64,000 nt of DNA, from assembly GCF_026385505.1 (NCBI RefSeq), contig NZ_JANIDV010000001.1, positions 310,001 to 374,000 on the forward strand, in the 5' to 3' direction. Both the position numbers and the translations under genes were made by a program. Source of the DNA: Bombella dulcis (lineage in GTDB: Bacteria > Pseudomonadota > Alphaproteobacteria > Acetobacterales > Acetobacteraceae). Positions 55,256 to 63,193 of this stretch are shown one piece after another; position 1 is the first letter of the stretch; the number at the start of each line of letters is the position of its first letter. The notes below the pieces were generated by a model that saw only the letters and a list, made by a program, of their open reading frames with translations, searched no databases and was not told the DNA's origin.

Positions 55256-57145
55256 ATGCTGGATATAAAGACATTTGGTCCGCAGGGTGGCAATGTCCTT
55301 TACAAGGCCCTGTCCCATCCTCTGGCTGTCGATGCGATGAAGGCTCTGGAGCAGACGCTCAGGGGCAGGACACTCGCCATATATGACCCGGATGATTACC
55401 TGCCGACCGTCCGTGGACTTTATCCGGCCATCCGGCCATCCATCATCCTGACCCATGACAGCGAGCAGGTCGGTCAGCCGGATGGGCTGGGCGGGCAGAA
55501 AAAGGCTGTCGTGCATCTGGCAGAGACTGAAGCGGATGCCGTGTTGGCCCTGTCCTTCGAGGATGCGAAGATACGCTCCCGTCTTGAGGGCGTCCTGGGG
55601 GGGAAGCCTTTTCATACGCTGGGTGAGGCAAAGCTGCCGGATGATTTCCTGCCATACCGGCGGCCTTATCTGGACAAATGTAATTTTGCGACCAATTTTG
55701 CTTTCTTCCGGGAGACGGAACAGTTCAGCACGAGGCTGGTCACGGCGAATTACTGGTCAAGCTATGGGGCCACGGAGCTTCGTTACTGGCTGCGGCTCTT
55801 TGATGATTCCGGTCATGTTCTGGCGGAATGGTGCCAGGACGTTGAGGATGCCAATGCGGGCGTGGTGATTGACAGTCGTGACGTGAAAAAGGAGTTCGGC
55901 CTGCCGGATTTTACGGGGCAGCTGTTCATTCATGTCATCGGGGCCAGGGGGCATGATGTCGTAAAATACGCTCTGGACAGTTTCGGGCGGAATGGTGACC
56001 CCAGTCTTTCCGTGACGCATGATGCCAATGCGTGGCCTTCTATGCGCTTTGCGACCCTTCCGGCACCGGATGAAGATGAAACAGTCCGTCTCTGGGTGCA
56101 GAACAGTCACGGCACGGCCATTCCTGACGGGGCGATCACGCTGAATCCGATGGGTGAGGAAGATCATCGGGCCATTCCCCAGTCTGTCGGACCGTATGAG
56201 ACGGTTGCTGTTGATGTGGGAGAGCTGTTTCCTGATCTGAAATGGCCTGCCCAGCTTGAACTGCGGTCCGGGAGGCATCTGGTACGGCCCCGTTATGAAG
56301 TCGTGCAGCGGGGGCGGACCCGCATTGCCCACATGAATGTGGAACGTGCCGATCTGCTTCCCGACCCGGCCATCCGCAGCATGTCGCCACTGCTGGGGCG
56401 TGGCTTCGTGCTGCCTTTCCCGGTGCCTGATCCATCGGCCTATACAAGCCTCGTTCAGCCCAACCCCATGTCTGAAACGATCATGACCATGCCCATGAGG
56501 CTGGACCTGTTTGACGAGGCGGGCCAGAGCTGTGGCCATCATTTTCTGGGGAATCTGCCCCGCAATCATCAGGGGGCTGTTGCCCTTCATGAGCTGATGG
56601 ACAGGCCGGGACATGCGGAGCTGATCTATGATTTCCGTGACGGTGGGGAGGGGGATGGCTGGCCCCATGCCCTGATGCGTTACCGTCACCTTCAGACGGA
56701 TCATGCGGCGGAGACGAGTTTTGGCGGGCATATCTTCAACACCATGATGACATGGCGGAGTGAACCTCAGTCCTATGCCGGGCCGCCGCCGGGCCTGACG
56801 ACCCGGCTGTTCCTGAAGCTGGGGCAGTGGCTCGATGGTGTGGCCCTGCACAGCTTCTGTTATCTAATCTATCCTACGTCTCTGCGTGAAGGACGGAAGC
56901 CGTCACGGACCTGCCTTTATCTTTATGGCGCAGACGGGCATGAACTGGCACAGACGGTCATAACCATCCAGCCCTCGGGGTCCTATCTTATGAAGCCGCA
57001 CCAGATTTTTGAGGCTGATCTGCTGCAACGGGCGGGAGAGGGAGGCTACATCCTGATACGCGACCTGACCTGCCGTCTGTTTGGTTATCATGGGCTAGAA
57101 AATGGTGCCGGTGGTTTCTCTCTGGACCACATGTTTGGCTTCTGA
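55256..57145 (+). CDS. Large conserved-looking protein of unknown function
   Basis: I do not recognise this 629-residue protein. It has no signal peptide or membrane helix. An N-terminal segment (about 1-130, with TVRGLYPAIRPSIILTHDSEQ) could be alpha/beta. The remainder reads as successive beta-rich modules, with repeated patterns of strand-turn-strand around Asp-Asp-x-Gly, for example LRLFDDSGHVLAEW (about 185), RLDLFDEAGQSCGH (about 410) and LYLYGADGHELAQ (about 560). Some resemblance to carbohydrate-binding beta-sandwiches is possible but unproven. AGGAAGG at 55241-55247 lies 8 nt before the ATG, supporting this start over the longer frame. It is immediately downstream of the ELM1 gene. 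Confidence 0.75.
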   Translation: MLDIKTFGPQGGNVLYKALSHPLAVDAMKALEQTLRGRTLAIYDPDDYLPTVRGLYPAIRPSIILTHDSEQVGQPDGLGGQKKAVVHLAETEADAVLALSFEDAKIRSRLEGVLGGKPFHTLGEAKLPDDFLPYRRPYLDKCNFATNFAFFRETEQFSTRLVTANYWSSYGATELRYWLRLFDDSGHVLAEWCQDVEDANAGVVIDSRDVKKEFGLPDFTGQLFIHVIGARGHDVVKYALDSFGRNGDPSLSVTHDANAWPSMRFATLPAPDEDETVRLWVQNSHGTAIPDGAITLNPMGEEDHRAIPQSVGPYETVAVDVGELFPDLKWPAQLELRSGRHLVRPRYEVVQRGRTRIAHMNVERADLLPDPAIRSMSPLLGRGFVLPFPVPDPSAYTSLVQPNPMSETIMTMPMRLDLFDEAGQSCGHHFLGNLPRNHQGAVALHELMDRPGHAELIYDFRDGGEGDGWPHALMRYRHLQTDHAAETSFGGHIFNTMMTWRSEPQSYAGPPPGLTTRLFLKLGQWLDGVALHSFCYLIYPTSLREGRKPSRTCLYLYGADGHELAQTVITIQPSGSYLMKPHQIFEADLLQRAGEGGYILIRDLTCRLFGYHGLENGAGGFSLDHMFGF

Positions 57146-57187
57146 GAGGAGCAATTCGAATAATTTGCATGTCGGCCCTTCATTCTC

Positions 57188-57216
57188 TTGTAAAGGGGCA
57201 GGGACAGGGGTATAAG
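57188..57216 (+). promoter_or_regulatory. Candidate promoter of tRNA-Val(CAC)
   Basis: TTGTAA (57188-57193) and TATAAG (57211-57216) are 17 nt apart, and the -10 box ends 18 nt before the tRNA. Both boxes are close to the sigma-70 consensus, making this one of the clearest promoters in the window. Confidence 0.65.
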
Positions 57217-57234
57217 ATGCGCATCCACAGAGAC

Positions 57235-57309
57235 GGATGCGTAGCTCAGCGGTAGAGCACTGCCTTCACACGGCAGGGGTCACAGGTTCAATCCCTGTCG
57301 CATCCACCA
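57235..57309 (+). tRNA. tRNA-Val (anticodon CAC)
   Basis: This 75-nt cloverleaf has acceptor GGATGCG/CGCATCC, anticodon stem CTGCC/GGCAG, and loop TTCACAC with CAC at positions 34-36 (reads GTG). The CCA is encoded. A second tRNA-Val with a different anticodon lies at 60954, and both are followed by related degenerate sequence. Confidence 0.96.
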
Positions 57310-58653
57310 TGTACTCCCCAGAAAAGTGCTGTTTTTTTCTGTTAGAGATGGTTGGTGTGCTGTTTATTGTCGTTCATGAATGACCGTAAAGACGTGCGAT
57401 TTTTCATAAAAATTAACACAAAACTGACACAGAGTTTTCAGGGAACACTTTTCCCCCAGCAGGCCGCATTTTGCCGCAAGGCCTAATCCAGATCAGTCTC
57501 TTGAATGCGGACGCGCTTGAGTTCTGGGGGAGCAACCATTTCGATATAGACACCTTGTTACTGTTCGATTGTGCGTGTCTGTATGTTGAGACACAGCTGG
57601 CTAATATGGATTGTGCTGTATTCTTTCCCTCAAGGTAGAAAAGAAACGCCTAGAGCAGCCCCAGAGCAGATGGGACATGTAACCAAAGTGGGGTTTTCTG
57701 TCCCACTATTAAGCCGTCCTGTTTATCTTACAGTTTTTCCGGGAGCTCATTATCCGTCCGAGGCGACGTTTTGCTGTGTAGACTGAACGTGGGCAGCGTT
57801 TCGCCCTGACCGGAGCATCACGGATCTGAGTAGGGTGAGAGCGGCGACCATTTCCCCATGCTAAATCAGCATATATCACGCTATGGAGCTTACTGGGGGG
57901 ACAGTGTTATTTGGTGCAAGTTTTATCTTAATCCTAACCACTACCAGAGCTATGCCGGTGAGGATAGCGGTTGTGCCGGCGATGAGGACGAGGGGCTTGT
58001 GATCTAATCTAATATTAATGCTGTCAATATGTATCAGCTTATGCTGGACAGCCTATCGTGATCCAGCGATTGATGGGGGTAAGTGCGGCGCGCGATGATT
58101 AAGTAATGCTACATAGTCTTGCACGTTGTTGGGTGGAGTTGTGAGAAGATTGAAAAAATCCATTTTGAGGTTCTAGATATGGAAGAATTGCTCGAAAGTA
58201 GGGTGTTAGTATCTTAATGACTGGTGATGAATTCTGTTGGCAGTTAACTTTACGGATTTATCTAGTTGTATTTTTTTTGATTAAAATAGTGCTGTACACT
58301 AGAATTAAAATGTGCTACCATTTGGGGTGATGGAGAGGTTAGGGAAGATTACTGCGGAAGCGATGTTGAAAGAAATGTTCAGGCAGTAATCTAGCACAAA
58401 CACGGAGATGAAGGGGCAGTCGCACAGGGATGCCTTTCCCTTCCCTCAGACAGAACTTTCGTCAATCTGAGACCGTCTAACATTAACTTGATCGCCTGTG
58501 ACGGTTCTCTCTCCATACCTGATTACTGATGTCCGGCTGATGAATGTGGATCCATACACGCATTAGGTAATTTCTTTTATTAGGTAATAAAAAATTTTTA
58601 GTGGGGGAAGGGGAGGATCGATGGACGTTGTAAGTGAGCGAAGGGGAAAGGAG
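57310..58653. other. 1.3-kb region behind tRNA-Val without an intact gene
   Basis: No convincing gene is present. The base composition is visibly richer in A+T than the 57 kb before it, with many stop codons in all frames. It includes a degenerate sequence shared with the other tRNA-Val locus (about 57404-57560). On the minus strand at 57876-58053 a short frame encodes a single hydrophobic segment followed by KIK, starting without ATG; it may be the remains of a membrane-anchored gene. ATTAGGTAAT is directly repeated at 58562-58571 and 58579-58588. Confidence 0.6.
57404..57560. repeat. Degenerate repeat copy A, downstream of tRNA-Val(CAC)
   Basis: This stretch aligns with 61133-61285 behind the other tRNA-Val, with an overall identity I estimate by eye at about 60-65% and small gaps. 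The best-conserved block is 57454-57473, which differs from 61187-61206 at two of 20 positions. Read on the minus strand both copies give broken peptides sharing AA-KC-LLG, SLK and LCQF patterns, interrupted by stops and frameshifts. They are probably remnants of one coding or mobile sequence. Confidence 0.6.
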
Positions 58654-58986
58654 TTATGTTTCCATTCCTGCCAGGGAGTCTCTGATGAGTTGATTGAGGC
58701 TGATGCCACGGGCGGCGGCCATTTTGACGGCGCGGGCATGTTCCTTCTCTGACAGCCGAACCTGGAAAGTGCCGGAATAATGCCGGATAGGGGAAATGCC
58801 TTTTTCCTTGCACATTTTCATGAAGATATGCAGAGAGCCCCCCCCCTCTTTTTGGAGGTCTTTTACGCTTTTGGCATAGAAATCAGCCCCATCATTGAGT
58901 CCGATGAACTCGCCACGAAACAGGCCAGCGTCCGGATCAAACTCAATGACAGCCTGGTACCCGTTGATGGTCATGGTGTTCTTCAT
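58654..58986 (-). CDS. hicB: HicB-family antitoxin
   Basis: This 110-residue protein has the HicB partial-RNase H-like N-terminus (MTINGYQAVIEFDPDAGLFRGEFIGLNDGADFYAKSVKDL in outline) and a C-terminal ribbon-helix-helix segment (about 80-105, TFQVRLSEKEHARAVKMAAARG) for operator binding. HicB neutralises HicA and represses the operon. The ATG at 58986 overlaps the hicA stop (ATGA), so the two are translationally coupled in toxin-then-antitoxin order. Upstream in-frame codons extend 9 residues but inside hicA. Confidence 0.9.
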   Translation of the reverse strand: MKNTMTINGYQAVIEFDPDAGLFRGEFIGLNDGADFYAKSVKDLQKEGGGSLHIFMKMCKEKGISPIRHYSGTFQVRLSEKEHARAVKMAAARGISLNQLIRDSLAGMET

Positions 58987-59237
58987 GGCCTTACTCCGTT
59001 GCTGTCTAGCCATTTTCTTACTGAGTCTATGGCACTTTTATGTGTAGTGGACTGTGGAAGGGGACGGTGGAATACCTTTACTTCATTGAATAGGAAAATG
59101 CCGATACGAGAGTCTTCGCGTTCCGATATTTCCCCGCCTAGTTCAATGAACATGGCTTCTATATCGGCCCACGCTATCTCATCCGACGTGGGGTGTTTGA
59201 ATATTAGATTCAAAGTTTCGTATTGCTTCGCCTTCAT
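58983..59237 (-). CDS. hicA: HicA-family toxin (divergent)
   Basis: This 84-residue protein matches the longer HicA group (KAKQYETLNLIF, AWADIEAMFIELGGEISEREDSR, then VFHRP and DSVRKWLDSNGV). HicA proteins are small dsRBD-like mRNA interferases that use a conserved histidine. In the homologues I remember, VFHRPHP carries two histidines; here it reads VFHRPLP, so the second is replaced by leucine. Whether activity survives is unknown. I start it at the ATG at 59237; the frame remains open 16 codons upstream. It overlaps hicB by 4 bp. Confidence 0.82.
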   Translation of the reverse strand: MKAKQYETLNLIFKHPTSDEIAWADIEAMFIELGGEISEREDSRIGIFLFNEVKVFHRPLPQSTTHKSAIDSVRKWLDSNGVRP

Positions 59238-59243
59238 GTTATT

Positions 59244-59272
59244 TTGATATTGTATTATGACATCGCTATCAA
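59244..59272 (-). promoter_or_regulatory. Candidate hicAB promoter/operator dyad
   Basis: On the minus strand TTGATA (59272-59267) and TATCAA (59249-59244) are 17 nt apart, matching -35/-10 geometry. The two hexamers are also exact inverted repeats of each other. The -10 box ends only 6 nt before the hicA ATG, so the message could be leaderless. This would suit repression by HicB, but is inferred from sequence alone. Confidence 0.45.
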
Positions 59273-59285
59273 GAAGAAAGGGCAC

Positions 59286-59637
59286 ATACTTGGGTGCCTT
59301 TATGCCCCGTAACCTTATCTTGGCTTAGTTTTTATTCCTCCTTTCCTAATGGGGGTGGGAAGGATGGACCGTAAGAGCTACCTATCTTGTTTAGGGAAAA
59401 GATCCTTTTCAAAACAGGGGTATATTGAGCCCTGCCGTTTTCGCATGATGTGTGTTCTTTCAAGAACGCTGCCAGAGTTGGATTATGGAGTTGTGAAAGA
59501 CTTTCAGCAATAGGAAGAGGAGGTATTTGGTCATGATGAAGTGGGAAAACCATGTCATATGGACATCTTGTTATATAAAAATGCTTCCTTAATTGCCCTC
59601 AGTCTGTTCTGATGGAGAGAGATAAGAGGAGATCATT
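59286..59637. other. Non-coding stretch upstream of the secreted repeat protein
   Basis: No convincing gene is seen; the only longer frame (minus strand, 59332-59553) has no recognisable features. ATGTC (59552-59556) and GACAT (59562-59566) form a short dyad just before TTATATAAAA at about 59571, a possible -10 region for the downstream gene. Confidence 0.5.
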
Positions 59638-59991
59638 ATGTCTTTATCATCCAGGCTGGTCCGTATGTTTCTGCTGGGCGGTATGGCTGTGGGCGTGTGC
59701 AGTGCGTCCGTGGGGATTGCTGATGCCCAGGATGCTTCGCCTCAGGCGGGGCTGAAGAAGATTACGGTACCTTTCTCGGGTTCCGTAAGTCCGGCGGGTG
59801 CTGTCGAGAACAATCAGACGGGCAAGATCATCGGAGAAGTTGATCGCACAGGGGTCGTGTATGACAATACAGGCACCGTGGTTGGTTCGATCGATGCGAA
59901 AGGCATCGTGCGGAATGCCAAGGGTGTTCCGGTGGCGCAGGTTGCCCAGAACAACCGCCTTGCCGGTGTGGCTTTCCTGCTCGGCCAGTAA
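59638..59991 (+). CDS. Small secreted protein with short glycine-centred repeats
   Basis: I do not recognise this 117-residue protein. A signal peptide covers about residues 1-30 (cleavage after ADA). The mature part has two clear units and a partial third of about 18 residues: NQTGKIIGEVDRTGVVYD, DNTGTVVGSIDAKGIVRN and NAKGVPVAQV, in which Gly, Ile/Val and Asp recur at fixed positions. This pattern suggests a small beta-structure of stacked hairpins. AGAGGAGA lies about 7 nt before the ATG. It is convergent with the amidohydrolase gene, and only 18 nt separate the two stop codons. Confidence 0.75.
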   Translation: MSLSSRLVRMFLLGGMAVGVCSASVGIADAQDASPQAGLKKITVPFSGSVSPAGAVENNQTGKIIGEVDRTGVVYDNTGTVVGSIDAKGIVRNAKGVPVAQVAQNNRLAGVAFLLGQ

Positions 59992-60008
59992 GGTGTTTCA
60001 GGACTGTT

Positions 60009-60041
60009 CCTATTCTGTTTCATTCTGTGGAACAGAATAGG
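60009..60041. terminator. Inverted repeat at the 3' end of the amidohydrolase gene
   Basis: CCTATTCTGTT (60009-60019) pairs over 11 bp with AACAGAATAGG (60031-60041) around an 11-nt loop. The stem includes the last codons and stop codon of the minus-strand gene. It may end transcription for both convergent genes, though the T run is weak. Confidence 0.55.
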
Positions 60042-60915
60042 AGTGGGCCATTTCAGCCAGAATATGTGTGATGTCCTGCTGCATTTTCGTGAAATGGCGG
60101 TTGGGTTGCAGGGTCTGCATGTTCAGGTAGCAGGCCCGGTTTATTTCTATCTGAAGGCTCTGCCGGTTCTGTTCCATCCGCCCGTAACGTCCCGTGATGT
60201 AGCCTCCGGGATAGGGGGTGTTGCGCTGGACATGGTACCCTTTCTCTGAAAACAGGGTTTCAGCCAGACTGATAAGCTCGCTGGAGCAGGTCTTTCCGTG
60301 TCTGTTCCCCAGAACAATGTCACAGGGACGGGTCTGGGCCAGAGGGGGCATGGAGTGGATATCCAGCAGGATGGTGAAGCCGAACTGTCTGTGCAGAATT
60401 CTCTCCGTCAGCTGAAGAGCTTCGTGATAAGGCTCCCAGTAGCGGGAGAGGCGGTGTCCAGCTTCTTCGACGGGCAGGCAGTAGCGGTAGATGCTTCTGC
60501 CGGGTGCGACGCAGCGGGGGATAACCCCATATCCAGCACTGACTTTCTTGCTGAGAAGAAGGTCTTTCTCAATGAGGGGGGGAGAGAACATGCTGGCATC
60601 CAGTTCTTTCCAGTCCCGGTTGACGTCGCAGAAGCTGCGGGGGAAGAGTGCCTGTACGAGGCTCAGGCCGTTTTCGGGAGCATGTTCCAGAAGCTGATCG
60701 GTGAAACGGTCTTCCATACGTTTCAGCTCATTCATGGGCAGGACGGCCATTTTGAGAAACTCCCGGGGGTAGTTCCGGCCCGAATGTGGCGAGGAAAGCA
60801 GGAAAGGCGTTCTCTTCCGGCAGGTGGGAAGATGGACCTCAACTGCGGAAGATGAATGGACAGGCCCGGCGCATGGAAATTTTTGAATTTTTTTCACATT
60901 AGAGGCTTGCCACAA
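60010..60915 (-). CDS. N-formylglutamate amidohydrolase-family protein
   Basis: This 301-residue protein matches the N-formylglutamate amidohydrolase family (FLLSSPHSGRNYP, FCDVNRDWKELD, LLDIHSMPPLAQTRPCDIVLGNRHGKTC, EINRACYLN). HutG-type enzymes hydrolyse N-formylglutamate at the end of histidine breakdown, but this broader family also occurs alone, as here with no hut genes nearby, so the substrate is open. The first ATG is used; M57 is an alternative start but would cut the SSPHSGR motif. It diverges from tRNA-Val(GAC). Confidence 0.85.
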   Translation of the reverse strand: MWQASNVKKIQKFPCAGPVHSSSAVEVHLPTCRKRTPFLLSSPHSGRNYPREFLKMAVLPMNELKRMEDRFTDQLLEHAPENGLSLVQALFPRSFCDVNRDWKELDASMFSPPLIEKDLLLSKKVSAGYGVIPRCVAPGRSIYRYCLPVEEAGHRLSRYWEPYHEALQLTERILHRQFGFTILLDIHSMPPLAQTRPCDIVLGNRHGKTCSSELISLAETLFSEKGYHVQRNTPYPGGYITGRYGRMEQNRQSLQIEINRACYLNMQTLQPNRHFTKMQQDITHILAEMAHSYSVPQNETE

Positions 60916-60935
60916 TCTCTAGGTCTAGGTAAACA
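60907..60935 (+). promoter_or_regulatory. Candidate promoter of tRNA-Val(GAC)
   Basis: TTGCCA (60907-60912) and TAAACA (60930-60935) are 17 nt apart, and the -10 box ends 18 nt before the tRNA, the same geometry as at the other tRNA-Val. The -10 match is moderate. Confidence 0.45.
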
Positions 60936-60953
60936 CTGACTCACACCAAGCGG

Positions 60954-61028
60954 GGGCGCATAGCTCAGCGGTAGAGCACTACCTTGACATGGTAGGGGTC
61001 ACAGGTTCAATCCCTGTTGCGCCCACCA
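60954..61028 (+). tRNA. tRNA-Val (anticodon GAC)
   Basis: This 75-nt cloverleaf has acceptor GGGCGCA/TGCGCCC, anticodon stem CTACC/GGTAG, and loop TTGACAT with GAC at positions 34-36 (reads GTC/GTT). CCA is encoded. The body (D arm, T arm) is nearly identical to the CAC isoacceptor at 57235. Confidence 0.96.
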
Positions 61029-61781
61029 CTCCCCTTGGTTGTTATCCCTTTGAAAAATAAAATGTTTCGCCTGTAATGAGAAACGTTTTGCTTGACGTGA
61101 GGGCGGCTTTGTTGTACCTTTCTACATAAGGGTCATCATGAAAATTGGCACAGTGCTGATACGGTGATTTTTTTAAGGCTCTCTTACCCCAGCAAGTCGC
61201 ATTTTGTAGCAGCGTATAATCCGGTGGGCAGTTTGATACGAATGTTCGTTAGTTCAGGATGAGCTACCTACTATTTCGGCATAGGCTCCTATTATTGCTC
61301 AATGGTGGTCGTTTTTAGATAGAAGTATTGCTGGCGGGAGGGAAACATCATCGTTAAACCGGTTGTCGGGCCAGTCGGCCTCCGGCTTTATCCGCCCCCA
61401 ATGCCTGAAGAAAACGGGGGGGCATCCCCAACGCATCGTTACTGTGTCGTAGAAGCCATAGGTAGAGTGGAGTCCCCGGCGCAGCGGTCTATGACAATTA
61501 ATCGATCTGTCTCGCATCTTCGTGCTTTTGCTAACGCCCTGCGTTAGTGTCTAGCCTTCGAGTATCTGGACGGGCACAGTGGTAGTGACAGCGATGTTTT
61601 CCTCGACAATGGCCTGCCTGTCGGATGCTGGAGAGGAAGCTGCTCATACTCATTAGGTAAGAGATGGGTGAGACATCTTCATCTTTGTCGATGGTGGTGA
61701 TGTTCTCGTTGCCGCTGGTACGCACCGTCTCAACCTTGAGGTTGGAGAAAGTCTACATTATCCGGTTGATGCCTCAGCCTT
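61029..61781. other. Decayed region behind tRNA-Val(GAC)
   Basis: No intact gene is seen. It contains repeat copy B (about 61133-61285). On the minus strand, 61299-61517 and 61531-61725 give short protein-like frames without recognisable domains; the second seems to continue after a frameshift as AIVEENIAVTTTVPVQILEG. These look like remnants, but I cannot name them. Confidence 0.5.
61133..61285. repeat. Degenerate repeat copy B, downstream of tRNA-Val(GAC)
   Basis: This is the counterpart of 57404-57560. It starts about 105 nt after the tRNA, against about 95 nt at the other locus, and lies in the same orientation relative to the tRNA. The block CCCCAGCAAGTCGCATTTTG at 61187-61206 is the most conserved part. 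Confidence 0.6.
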
Positions 61782-62225
61782 GTGCGCCACCTGATTACAC
61801 AATGGCAGAATAATTTCGATGTGAGTGGAGCATTGAGGGTTATTTCCGGTCACGGGACGATTCTGGTTATTATAGGAGAGAATAGGGTAAAACGTCTACG
61901 CAATGAGATGGCTGATACCGTGAAAACATGATTTCATCTTCCCCTGATTGGGACAGGAAATGTGATGGATATGGTGCCAGATGGGACAATATCTATTGCT
62001 GTTGAGCTGGTTGATGATGCAGCCTCATTGTTCACTTTTGAGCATCCGGAGCGGGCTTTTTATGTATTCGGGCCAGAGGATGGCAGCCTTGGACCGGATA
62101 TACTCAATCGGTGCCATCACAGGATAATGATACCGACACGGGTATGCATGAATCTGGCGGTAACAGTGAATGTTGTTCTGTATGATCGTCTGATGAAGCA
62201 GAGCAGAGACCAGTCATGTTCATGA
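61782..62225 (+). pseudogene. SpoU/TrmH-family RNA methyltransferase, disrupted
   Basis: One continuous frame from about 61782 matches a SpoU-type 2'-O-methyltransferase: an N-terminal part with NFDVSGALRVISGHGTILVIIGENR, then DTVKT, a TGA stop at 61929-61931, and a well-preserved C-terminal half (AVELVDDA, HPERAFYVFGPEDGSLGPDIL, IPTRVCMNLAVTVNVVLYDRLMKQ). The last segments are the SAM-binding trefoil knot. The stop could come from one CGA-to-TGA change. No good start codon or ribosome site is seen upstream (only GTG at 61782), and the N-terminus seems shortened. The intact C-terminal frame suggests recent loss. Confidence 0.75.
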
Positions 62226-62306
62226 TGTGCATACCCCGCATGTGTTCTGAGGAAAATTGGGGCTATGCTGGACTGTGTATTGCGTATGCATAGAAGGAAA
62301 CATGAC

Positions 62307-62771
62307 ATGGCCCATCTGCCAGTTCCGCCATTTTCCGTCGAGACGGCAGCCCGGAAGGTGCGTCTGGCCGAAGATGCCTGGAACAGTCGCAATCCGGAGC
62401 AGGTCGCTCTGGCCTATACGCCGGACAGCCGGTGGAGAAACCGTGACAGTTTCATCTCCGGCCGGGATCAGATTGTTGCCTTCCTGACAGAAAAATGGGC
62501 CACCGAGTGTGAGTATCGCCTGTTAAAGGAGCTGTGGGCCTGCTCGGGAGACCGCATCGCCGTACGTTTCGCCTACGAGTGGCATGACAGGCAGGGGCAA
62601 TGGTTCCGGTCATACGGCAATGAGAACTGGGAATTTGATGAGGATGGCCTGATGAAGGTACGTATTGCCTCAATCAATGATGTGCCCATTCGGTTGCAGG
62701 ATCGTAAATATCACTGGCCATTGGGGCGGCGTCCTGACGGACATCCGGGACTGAGTGATTTGGGTCTGTAG
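62307..62771 (+). CDS. DUF1348-family (NTF2-like) protein
   Basis: This 154-residue protein resembles DUF1348, an NTF2/SnoaL-like alpha+beta barrel family ([44 protein letters not shown]..., then [30 protein letters not shown]). No catalytic function is established for the family. I start it at the ATG at 62307, with AAGGA about 10 nt upstream; the ATG at 62302 is out of frame. It follows the methyltransferase pseudogene. Confidence 0.88.
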   Translation: MAHLPVPPFSVETAARKVRLAEDAWNSRNPEQVALAYTPDSRWRNRDSFISGRDQIVAFLTEKWATECEYRLLKELWACSGDRIAVRFAYEWHDRQGQWFRSYGNENWEFDEDGLMKVRIASINDVPIRLQDRKYHWPLGRRPDGHPGLSDLGL

Positions 62772-62892
62772 GGGGGAATGCCCGCTGTACGGCCTGACCA
62801 AAAAAACGTCTCATTTTGTCTGATAGAATGCCACTCTGCCCCCAGGAGATGAGTCTGCTGGCTGCATTCCATTCGGGAAAAGGAGAAAACGG

Positions 62893-63096
62893 ATGAGTGA
62901 AGACGATAAGGGCAATCCGATCGGCAGGTTTTTTACGACGCTTGTCGATGATCTGACGGAGGCCTCCGAGCAGAAAAGTGAGGCCGGTCCATTTGATGAT
63001 ACCAGGGCCATGCTGGATACCGTGTCCCAGTCTCTGGGGACCAGCAATTTCAGAAAAGCCATCATGGATGCGGCCAAGGACAAGGGTACCGAGTAG
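62893..63096 (+). CDS. Small acidic hypothetical protein
   Basis: This 67-residue protein is rich in Asp, Glu and Ser and has no signal peptide, cysteine or membrane segment. I do not recognise a family. GGAG (62881-62884) lies 8 nt before the ATG, and codon use resembles that of the flanking genes, which favours a real gene. It may be helical (FFTTLVDDLTEASEQ, RAMLDTVSQSL). Confidence 0.5.
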   Translation: MSEDDKGNPIGRFFTTLVDDLTEASEQKSEAGPFDDTRAMLDTVSQSLGTSNFRKAIMDAAKDKGTE

Positions 63097-63193
63097 GCGG
63101 GTGTCCGTTGGAGGAGGTCACAGTGTTCCTGTCTCCTGATATAGGGGACATGTTCACTATGAACGGTGAATGTACGCTGAAAGGAAGAGACTG

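Noticed and set aside
57571-57786. A 71-codon plus-strand frame in the tRNA island
   Set aside because: There is no ribosome site, its composition is not protein-like, and it crosses the degenerate repeat region.
57235-61028. A complete integrative element bounded by the two tRNA-Val genes
   Set aside because: No integrase gene or direct repeat of a tRNA 3' end longer than the tRNA similarity itself was found; the amidohydrolase and secreted-protein genes look like ordinary chromosomal genes.
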